NCBI RefSeq assembly: GCF_947493565.1
Contig: NZ_CANLRG010000005.1
Coordinates: 186,001-250,000 of the forward strand
Source of the DNA: an uncultured Lutibacter sp.
GTDB taxonomy: Bacteria; Bacteroidota; Bacteroidia; Flavobacteriales; Flavobacteriaceae
Reading direction: 5' to 3'
Length of the DNA stretch: 64,000 bases
Part shown: piece by piece, positions 28,863 to 34,651 of the stretch
Numbering within the stretch: the stretch's first letter is position 1
How the letters are laid out: each line of letters opens with the position of its first letter
The notes under the pieces: generated by a model
What the model was told of the DNA's origin: nothing
The model's input: only the letters and a program-made list of their open reading frames with translations
Database searches by the model: none
Program-made: the position numbers and the translations under genes

Positions 28863-30917
28863 GTGAAAAAACTCATCAATAAATTACTTGTAAATCATTC
28901 CTTAATTTATAAGTTGTTTTTATACATAGCAACCATCATACTGGTAGTTTACTTATTTCCTAAAGGAGGTCAGTTTAAATATGAATTTCAAAAAGGAAAA
29001 CCTTGGCAGTATGAAAATTACTATGCACCTTTTGATTTTGCAATCCAAAAAACGGAGACTGAAATAGAGAATGAAAAGCAGCAAATCACTCAAAATTCAA
29101 AACATTTTTTTGAATATAACGAAGAAATTGTTGAACGTGTAAAAAATGAAGTCACCCAAAAATCAACCGAAGTTTTTCAAAACTCAGAATTATCACAAGA
29201 AGAAAAACTTGATTTAAACACTAGAATAACAACAATACTTGCAACAATATACCAATATGGCTATATAGAAGCTTCAAGTGAATCGAAAATAGAGAAAGCA
29301 GCAATTACCTTACGCAAAGGAAATAAAATTGAGGAAATTCAGCCATATAAACTTTTTACTTCCTCACAAATATTAAATTTTCTGAATTCTAAAATTGGAA
29401 CTCAACCCTATACTGAAGCGCAAAACCAGCTTCTCAATATTTTATATGATGCTATAAAGCCAAATGTAAGTTTTGATGAAGTTTTTACGCAAAAAACACT
29501 CGAAGAAAATTTAAATAAAATTTCATATACTAAAGGTTTGGTTTCAGAAAATGAACGAATTATTTTAAAAGGTGATATTGTAGAGGGTGAAAATTTAAGA
29601 GTATTAAATTCAATAAAAAATGAATTTGAATCTCAAATATGGAGTAAATCTAATTACAACTGGATTGTTTTTGGATACACTATTTTGGTTGCTCTCGCAT
29701 TTTTAATGTTGTTTTTATTTTTAAGAAAATATAGGTTAGATATTTTTGAAAATAATAATAAAGTAACGTTTATTTTTTTCAATATTATTTTAATAGTTCT
29801 TTTAATAACCATTATTGTAAAATATGATGCACAATACGTATATGTAGCTCCAATTGTGATATTACCGCTAGTTTTAAAAGCTTTTTTTGATGCCCGTTTA
29901 GGACTGTTTTCACATGTTTTAACCGTGCTTTTGCTTGGGTTTATTGTACCTAATAGTTTTGAATTTATTTTTCTTCAAATTATAGCTGGTATTGTAACCA
30001 TTTTAACCATTTCAGAATTGTACAAAAGAGCTAATTTATTTATTTCGGTATTACAAATTACCTTTGTGTATTTTATAGCTTATTTTGCTTTTTCAATAAT
30101 TCAAGAAGGTAATGCAAGTAATTTAAATTGGGAGAAATTTTTATACTTTGCTTTAAATGGAGCTGCTACTTTATTTGTTTTACCTTTAATTTATATATTT
30201 GAAAGATTATTTGGATTAATTTCTGATGAATCATTAAAAGAGTTATCAAATACCAATTCTAAATTATTAAGAGAATTGGCAGAAAAAGCTCCTGGAACAT
30301 TTCAACATTCATTACAAGTTGCCAATTTAGCTGAAGCATCCGCAAATGAGATCCATGCCAATGCCATGTTGGTTAGAACAGGAGCCTTATATCATGACAT
30401 AGGAAAAATGGATAATCCTATGTACTTTACAGAAAATCAATCTACTAATGTAAATCCTCATAATGAACTAACGCCTAGAGACAGTGCTCATATAATTATA
30501 AACCATATTATAAAGGGAGTTGAATTAGCTAAAAAACATCATTTACCAGATAGAATTATTGACTTTATTAGAACCCACCATGGAACCTCGTTAGTTTATT
30601 ATTTTTATAAAAAGGAAGAAGAATATACTGGAGAAGATGTAGATGAATCTTATTTTCAATATCCAGGTCCAATTCCTTTTTCAAAGGAAACAGCTATTTT
30701 AATGATGTGTGATGCTGTAGAAGCCGCTTCTAAAAGCATTAAAGAGCCAACAGCACAAGCATTTGATGCTTTAGTGGAAAAAATCGTAAATAAACAAATG
30801 GAAGATGGGCAATTTATGAATGCAGATATTACATTTAAGGAACTACAAATAATTAAAAAGGTGTTAAAGAAGAAGTTAAAGAATATTTATCATTTACGAA
30901 TTGAATATCCTGAATAA
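28863..30917 (+). CDS. 7TM-HD phosphohydrolase (PgpH-like, cyclic-di-AMP phosphodiesterase)
   Basis: A 684-residue membrane enzyme. After an N-terminal membrane segment there is a large extracytoplasmic domain (about 35-275), then the seven-helix 7TMR-HD block (about 280-465) and a cytoplasmic HD domain. HD ligands are visible in GTFQHSLQVANLAE, GALYHDIGKMDNP and IRTHHGTSLVYYFY. This domain order is that of PgpH, which hydrolyses cyclic-di-AMP in Gram-positive bacteria and is conserved in Bacteroidota. The start is GTG at 28863. The tRNA cluster follows about 100 bases downstream. Confidence 0.88.
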   Translation: MKKLINKLLVNHSLIYKLFLYIATIILVVYLFPKGGQFKYEFQKGKPWQYENYYAPFDFAIQKTETEIENEKQQITQNSKHFFEYNEEIVERVKNEVTQKSTEVFQNSELSQEEKLDLNTRITTILATIYQYGYIEASSESKIEKAAITLRKGNKIEEIQPYKLFTSSQILNFLNSKIGTQPYTEAQNQLLNILYDAIKPNVSFDEVFTQKTLEENLNKISYTKGLVSENERIILKGDIVEGENLRVLNSIKNEFESQIWSKSNYNWIVFGYTILVALAFLMLFLFLRKYRLDIFENNNKVTFIFFNIILIVLLITIIVKYDAQYVYVAPIVILPLVLKAFFDARLGLFSHVLTVLLLGFIVPNSFEFIFLQIIAGIVTILTISELYKRANLFISVLQITFVYFIAYFAFSIIQEGNASNLNWEKFLYFALNGAATLFVLPLIYIFERLFGLISDESLKELSNTNSKLLRELAEKAPGTFQHSLQVANLAEASANEIHANAMLVRTGALYHDIGKMDNPMYFTENQSTNVNPHNELTPRDSAHIIINHIIKGVELAKKHHLPDRIIDFIRTHHGTSLVYYFYKKEEEYTGEDVDESYFQYPGPIPFSKETAILMMCDAVEAASKSIKEPTAQAFDALVEKIVNKQMEDGQFMNADITFKELQIIKKVLKKKLKNIYHLRIEYPE

Positions 30918-30954
30918 AATTGTATAAAATTTATGTAAAAAAAGTAAAAAAATG

Positions 30955-30985
30955 TTGTTTAAATGTAATTGTAATGTTACATTTG
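30955..30985 (+). promoter_or_regulatory. Promoter of the tRNA cluster (TTG - 20 bases - TACATTTG)
   Basis: A TTG -33 element at 30955-30957 and a full TAnnTTTG -7 element at 30978-30985 are separated by 20 bases, the optimal arrangement for the primary Bacteroidota sigma factor. Transcription would begin near 30992, some 27 bases before tRNA-Ser. Confidence 0.7.
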
Positions 30986-31018
30986 CACTCGCAAAAATAA
31001 GTTCATACACATATTTTA

Positions 31019-31102
31019 GGAGAGGTGCCAGAGTGGTAATGGAGCAGATTGCTAATCTGTCAACGCGTAAGTGTTGCCAGGGTTCGAATCCCTGTCTCTC
31101 CG
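31019..31102 (+). tRNA. tRNA-Ser (GCU)
   Basis: An 84-base class II tRNA with a seven-base acceptor stem (GGAGAGG / TCTCTCC, last pair G-T), anticodon loop TTGCTAA, a long variable arm and the GGTTCGAATCC T-arm. The discriminator is G; CCA is not encoded (the next bases are CAA). First gene of a three-tRNA transcript. Confidence 0.96.
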
Positions 31103-31123
31103 CAAAAATTTAAAGAAATACTT

Positions 31124-31198
31124 CGGGGTGTAGCGTAGCCCGGTTATCGCGCCGCGTTTGGGACGCGGAGGTCGCAGGTTCGAATCCTGCCACCCCGA
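31124..31198 (+). tRNA. tRNA-Pro (UGG)
   Basis: A 75-base cloverleaf: acceptor CGGGGTG / CACCCCG, anticodon arm CCGCG-TTTGGGA-CGCGG giving UGG, T-arm GGTTCGAATCC, discriminator A, no encoded CCA. It lies 21 bases after tRNA-Ser. Confidence 0.96.
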
Positions 31199-31240
31199 CT
31201 ACTTTAAATTTTAATATTTAAGAATTTAACTAATTCTGAT

Positions 31241-31314
31241 GGTCGCGTAGCTCAGCTGGATAGAGCATCTGCCTTCTAAGCAGACGGTCACAGGTTCGAA
31301 TCCTGTCGCGATCA
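31241..31314 (+). tRNA. tRNA-Arg (UCU)
   Basis: A 74-base cloverleaf: acceptor GGTCGCG / CGCGATC (one G-T pair), anticodon arm TCTGC-CTTCTAA-GCAGA giving UCU, T-arm GGTTCGAATCC, discriminator A, no encoded CCA. Last gene of the cluster; a terminator begins within a few bases. Confidence 0.96.
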
Positions 31315-31316
31315 CA

Positions 31317-31354
31317 AAAAACCTTTATAATCAATTGATTTTAAAGGTTTTTTT
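31317..31354 (+). terminator. Intrinsic terminator of the tRNA cluster
   Basis: Arms AACCTTTATAATCA / TGATTTTAAAGGTT (one mismatch), a two-base loop and a run of seven T directly after tRNA-Arg. Confidence 0.8.
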
Positions 31355-31547
31355 GTTTATTAAGGAACAGTTTTGGGGACTTAATATTTTTGATATTTAT
31401 ATCAATTCTAAATAACCATTTAGTTTTTTTCTTTCTGATATTCGTTATTTTTCAGAATAATAAAACCTTCTTTTAACTTATTTATTTTTTATACGTATTT
31501 ACATATAATTTATTATACTTGTTTAATATTATATTTAATTGCATATA

Positions 31548-31781
31548 ATGAAATCATTACAAGAGTTTGTTAAAGAGCGTAGGAAAGAAGTTCACTTGAC
31601 TCAAGAAGAGTTTGCAGAAAGGGCAGGAGTTGCCTTAACGGTTGTTCGGAAAATAGAACAAGGGAAAAACAATTTAAATTTAGAAAAAGTAAATTTAGTA
31701 TTAAAAATGTTCGGGCATGTATTAACTCTGGTAGATGAGCGCTTACTTAATTCAAATATAGGTTATGATGAGAAAAGCTAA
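31548..31781 (+). CDS. HipB-like XRE-family transcriptional regulator (antitoxin)
   Basis: A 77-residue helix-turn-helix protein. The DNA-binding segment is LTQEEFAERAGVALTVVRKIEQGKNNLNLEKVNLVLKMFG, a HipB/XRE pattern. I start at the ATG at 31548 (MKSLQEFVK). In complete loci HipB represses its own operon and neutralises the HipA/HipT kinase. Here it overlaps by 17 bases the 77-residue hipA-N/hipS-like gene, and no kinase gene follows. Copies of CATATAAT at 31502 and 31542 around the start may belong to its operator. The toxin is missing, so the pair is an orphan remnant. Confidence 0.8.
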   Translation: MKSLQEFVKERRKEVHLTQEEFAERAGVALTVVRKIEQGKNNLNLEKVNLVLKMFGHVLTLVDERLLNSNIGYDEKS

Positions 31782-31998
31782 AATCTATTATAATAACATT
31801 TTGGCAGGAGTTTTAACAGAAACCAATGATGGTGATTATACTTTTCAATATGATACAAATTATATAAGTAAGTACCCCAATCAATTTATCACATTTACAA
31901 TGCCGATCAGTGATAAAGTATATAGAGACAAAAGGCTATTTCCTTTTTTTGAGGGGTTAATTCCAGAAGGTTACCCATTGTCGCGATTAGAAATTTAA
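31765..31998 (+). pseudogene. Truncated HipA N-subdomain-1 / HipS-like gene
   Basis: A 77-residue frame that overlaps hipB and reads as the first N-terminal subdomain of HipA (KIYYNNILAGVLTET..., FTMPISDKVYRDKRLFPFFEGLIPEGY). In split HipBST systems this domain is a separate protein, HipS, of about 100 residues, followed by the kinase HipT. After GLIPEGY (about base 31973) the similarity stops and the sequence changes to island DNA that is a minus-strand copy of another gene's tail (see the tail remnant at 31971). The final six codons and the stop are therefore fortuitous. The kinase part was not found anywhere in the window. Confidence 0.72.
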
Positions 31999-32140
31999 TT
32001 CCACGATTACTTTTTGATACGGGTTCCACGGTTGTAGAAACTGCAATTCCCTTTAAAACATTACAGACAAGTTGACGCATTGCAGCTGTAAGTTGTTCAT
32101 CCATTTTACCATTGATAACAAGATGATGGTTTCAGAGTCT
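31971..32140 (-). pseudogene. Tail remnant A: decayed C-terminus of a paralogue of the 1021-residue VWA protein
   Basis: On the minus strand the segment reads KMDEQLTAAMRQLVCNVLKG and, further on, FLIATMGN. It parallels the C-terminal tail of the 34652-37717 gene (MDEKINEALGALACDVYKEI) and closely matches remnant C at 33824. The reading frame shifts just before the MDE motif, and the copy is cut after MGN where it joins the hipS-like gene; remnant C continues six more residues to its stop. It is a gene fragment without a start. Confidence 0.6.
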
Positions 32141-32164
32141 TTAAACTCAAGGGATTGGTAGGGG

Positions 32165-32283
32165 AGCAGTTTATAGGTCGCCAAGGGTGGCTGTGAGGTG
32201 TACAGGAGTCTACAGAAACGAAAATATAGGTACTATTACAGTTTCTACATATGTAATGCTTTGGCTGGACTCATGAACCGACA
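32165..32283 (+). pseudogene. Probable decayed 23S rRNA 3'-end fragment
   Basis: The stretch ending TAATGCTTTGGCTGGACTCATGAACCG resembles the last bases of 23S rRNA, which read (T/A)ATG...GCCGAG...GTACTAATAACC(C/G) in Bacteroidota and TACTAATGAACCG in E. coli. It directly precedes a 5S-like sequence on the same strand, the expected gene order. The match is patchy and the 5' limit uncertain. The gene-free interval 31999-32450 holds only this, tail remnant A, the 5S-like sequence and a terminator. Confidence 0.4.
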
Positions 32284-32296
32284 ATACAATATTGAA

Positions 32297-32412
32297 GATT
32301 TAGGTGACCATAGCGACGGGGGCACATCTCTTTCCATTCCGAATAGGGAAGTTTAAGCCTGTTTGCACCGATGGTACTACCACACCAGGTAGGGAGCCTA
32401 GACACTGCCTTC
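32297..32412 (+). rRNA. 5S rRNA-like sequence, probably decayed
   Basis: About 116 bases follow the 5S pattern: TAGGTGACCATAGCGACGGGG at the 5' side, CCATTCCGAATAGGGAAGTT in the loop B/C region, CACCGATGGTACT in loop E, and GACACTGCCTTCC closing the terminal stem. Deviations from conserved positions (an extra T in AGTTTAAGCC, GGAGCC for GGAGAG, ATAG for ACAG) point to relaxed selection. No 16S or intact 23S precedes it; only a probable 23S end does. A terminator follows directly. An overlapping 79-codon frame is spurious. Confidence 0.6.
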
Positions 32413-32416
32413 CTCG

Positions 32417-32446
32417 AAGCCCGATACATCAGTATCGGGCTTTTTT
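32417..32446 (+). terminator. Terminator of the 5S-like remnant
   Basis: Perfect ten-base arms AGCCCGATAC / GTATCGGGCT, a four-base loop and six T on the plus strand. It directly follows the 5S-like sequence. A near-copy lies at 34067-34098. Confidence 0.8.
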
Positions 32447-32450
32447 ATTC

Positions 32451-33392
32451 CTACATGTCATAGGCCCTGAAATAATAGATTGCATCCGAAGGAAGGGAAG
32501 AAATTACCGTATGTCTGTGGTTTTTGAACCAAGAAACATCTAAGCCCCTTTCATGTTCCAAGGGATATTTTCCAATTACTTCGGTTTTGACCAAGTTCCA
32601 ACCAGGTTTAAAATGTAGATCATAGTTCACGTTGGTTTTAACATCAAGTGAGTTTGTCCCATCTTTATAAACTTTTCCACTCCATTCTTGATCCATGACC
32701 AATGCACAATTTTCATTGGCATATGCCCAATACAAAATATAGCCTTCGTCACCGGAATCGATACCACTTTGAGTAGTCAGGTTTTTGGTCACCCTAACCG
32801 AATTCCCTATGGTTAAGTTGCCTAGTGTTTTCCCATCTTTCATGATCAATAAAGCTGTATTGGTTATAAACCCTGTTTTCTTATTGGTATAATTAATGGG
32901 GCTGTTCCCATAAATGTCAAAAAACAGGCCCTGAGGTCCCATTTGTCTTTCAAATGTGGTTTTTGTGTTGACCGAAGAAGGTAAATTGAATATAATGCTC
33001 CCATCTTCCTTAATGGAACCAATTTTGAAAGTCTGCAACCTTACACCTTTATACGTCATCACAATATCTACAACACCTCTGGACCAACCGTTGAACTTTC
33101 CTTGGGTACTTGCCAGAGTGTTTTGCCAATACCAATCGTCCGCGTTGTTTTTATTTGAGGTTGACTTGGTTTCATTCGCGGTTGCATATTTGGCATTCAT
33201 GGAATCTTACATTTTTTGCATCTCCTGTATTTTCTGCATCATTTCCTTCATTTGAGGTGAATTCATGACGCTGTCCTGTTTGCGCATTAATTCTTCCATC
33301 TGTTTTTTCTGTTTTTTGGGCGTTTGGGCAGTACCCATATATCCAATAAAGGAAATGGATACTAAGACTATTGTTTTAATAAAAATTTTCAT
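32451..33392 (-). pseudogene. Secreted protein gene interrupted by one in-frame TAA (61 + 249 residues)
   Basis: Two frames lie in the same phase and are separated by a single TAA at 33207-33209. The first (33207-33392) has a signal peptide (MKIFIKTIVLVSISFIGYMGTAQ) and a Met/Lys/Gln-rich segment. The second (to 32451) is a 249-residue beta-rich protein without a signal, ending in VSWFKNHRHTVISSLPSD... Reading through gives ...QEMQKM-stop-DSMNAKYAT..., a smooth continuation, so this looks like one exported protein of about 312 residues with a nonsense mutation. Re-initiation at the ATG 9 bases past the stop is possible but would give an unexported product. No family recognised. Confidence 0.65.
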
Positions 33393-33516
33393 AATCTGTT
33401 GTTTAGTTTTTACTTCCAATGTTATTATATAAGGTTGTAATTGATTTTGTGTGAAATTAATTTTCATAGTTTTAGTGTTTAATAGTTAATATTTATTCAT
33501 TAATTGATTCGACAAT

Positions 33517-33770
33517 AGGTTTGGAATGAGCTTTTAATATTCAGGAACAAGAAACTGAAAATCCTGCGATAAGTTTTTCAATGGTGCTGTTCCACGGAGA
33601 AGCTGCATTGATATTTTCAAGAGTACTTATGGCAGTGCCGATTCTCCCCATGCTGGAATAAAGGATTTCTTTGTAAACATCGCATGCTAAAGCTCTCAGG
33701 GCTTCGTTTATTTTTTCATCCATACCACCCGCATCCATTATTATGAGGGCTTGTGAGGCCAAAACAGATA
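33517..33770 (-). repeat. Tail remnant B: near-identical duplicate of the VWA-protein C-terminus
   Basis: From about 33538 to 33763 the minus strand repeats 34649-34874, the last 70 codons of the large gene, with about three base differences by eye (two change Gly to Trp and Gly to Arg). Similarity continues more weakly through the spacer to 33467, matching the spacer before the 34137-34577 gene. No start codon or upstream coding exists; before LASQALII the frame reaches a stop within about ten codons. It is a recent duplication relic, not a functional gene. Confidence 0.85.
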
Positions 33771-33823
33771 ATTTTTTTAGTCAAATCAGTAAAAAATGTA
33801 ATATAAATAAAGTTGTTGCCGGG

Positions 33824-34016
33824 TTAATTACAAACAGGCGCATTATTGCCCATAGCCGCGATTAGAAATTGAATTCCACCATTGCCTTTGGACAAGGACT
33901 TTTTTGCTCTGGAAACCATTATCGTCTTTAAAACATTACAGGCAAGTTGTTGCATTGCAGCTGTAAGTTGTTCGTCCATTTTTTCTGTTGACATCAAGAT
34001 GATGTTTTCAGAGGCT
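33824..34016 (-). pseudogene. Tail remnant C: C-terminus of a divergent VWA-protein paralogue
   Basis: The minus-strand frame reads ASENIILMSTEKMDEQLTAA, then LACNVLK, and ends FLIAAMGN and APVCN before a stop at 33824. It aligns with the large protein's tail ASQALIIMDAGGMDEKINEA, LACDVYK, KLIAGF, VSCS, keeping both cysteines. The frame is intact but short (56 codons from its first ATG). Upstream it runs into 5S-like and terminator sequence, so it is the stranded end of a lost paralogue. Together with remnant B and the terminator at 34067, it accounts for the 33763-34136 interval. Confidence 0.65.
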
Positions 34017-34026
34017 ATGGCTTATA

Positions 34027-34066
34027 ACCGTACCAAGGTAAAACTATAGGCATCACCTTCCTTGAA
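34027..34066 (+). pseudogene. Decayed 5S rRNA 3'-end fragment
   Basis: The 40 bases before the terminator at 34067 (CCGTACC ... CACCTTCCTTGAAAGCCC) parallel the 3' end of the 5S-like sequence at 32370-32420 (GGTACTACC ... CTGCCTTCCTCGAAGCCC). Only the 3' end is left. Alone it would not be recognised; the pairing with a similar terminator supports the call. Confidence 0.4.
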
Positions 34067-34098
34067 AGCCCGACACCTATCGTATCGGGCTTTTTTTT
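34067..34098 (+). terminator. Terminator-like hairpin, second copy
   Basis: Arms AGCCCGACAC / GTATCGGGCT with one mismatch, a five-base loop and a run of eight T. It is a divergent copy of the hairpin at 32417-32446, in the same plus orientation. Confidence 0.7.
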
Positions 34099-34136
34099 GT
34101 AATGACTAAGATTATTATAGACCGTATAAGGGTAGG

Positions 34137-34577
34137 TTATTTTAACTTTAATACCACTTGCTGGCTTTTTTTATCAAACATTATAACAAATTGATCACCA
34201 GGAATGAATGAATCACCTGGAATGAATGTATCTCCCGGAATATAGGGTTTTTTTACATTGGCTGTAATAAGGGCATTCTGTAAGTCTATATTAAAACTCC
34301 GTGCACCTTTAAGCGGTAAAGATTTTGTCTTCCTTGTTGATCTTGCGCCATTCTTATATAGTTTACCGGAATAAAAGGTACTTTTTGGATATTTCCTTGC
34401 TAAGTTTTTAGCATTGCTTTTATCAAAAGGTATAATGTCCGTCAATTTTTTATTGGAATTATCTACTACCAACAATACGTCTTTTCCATTGGAAAGTTTG
34501 GTTTGGGCGTTAGCATTTGGGTTTACAGCCCATACCAATAGAATCAAAAAAATCATTGTTTTCATCGGTGTTTTCAT
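34137..34577 (-). CDS. Small secreted protein with IPGD repeats, unknown function
   Basis: A 146-residue protein with a signal peptide ending in NANAQ. No known domain is recognised. The middle is basic (ARSTRKTKSLPLKGARSF). Near the C-terminus three back-to-back copies of a six-residue motif appear, (Y/F)IPGD(T/S/Q). It lies 74 bases downstream of the large VWA gene on the same strand, after a spacer that is repeated before the interrupted gene at 33392, so it sits in the first of two duplicated tail-plus-gene units. Likely periplasmic or surface-exposed. Confidence 0.65.
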   Translation of the reverse strand: MKTPMKTMIFLILLVWAVNPNANAQTKLSNGKDVLLVVDNSNKKLTDIIPFDKSNAKNLARKYPKSTFYSGKLYKNGARSTRKTKSLPLKGARSFNIDLQNALITANVKKPYIPGDTFIPGDSFIPGDQFVIMFDKKSQQVVLKLK

Positions 34578-34651
34578 AATTATATTATTTAAAAGTTAAT
34601 ATTTATTCATTATTAGGTTCAACATCAATTTTAGAATTGGACTTTTAATAT

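Noticed and set aside
31317-31547. tRNA-derived attachment site after tRNA-Arg
   Set aside because: No repeat of the tRNA 3' end was found at the far side of the island and no integrase is present.
31907-32104. 65-codon minus-strand frame read as a separate gene
   Set aside because: It is tail remnant A plus antisense of the hipS-like gene across the breakpoint; the first half is a gene fragment and the second half is antisense.
32304-32543. 79-codon plus-strand frame
   Set aside because: It lies on the 5S-like sequence and its terminator and crosses into the end of the secreted-protein gene; its residues show no protein-like pattern.
33207-33209. Recoding (for example pyrrolysine or selenocysteine) at the internal stop
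   Set aside because: The codon is TAA, which is not used for either; a mutation or error is simpler.
34137-34577. Immunity protein for a polymorphic toxin
   Set aside because: Considered because of the tail-plus-gene array, but the protein is exported, and the large protein has no recognisable toxin domain at its C-terminus.
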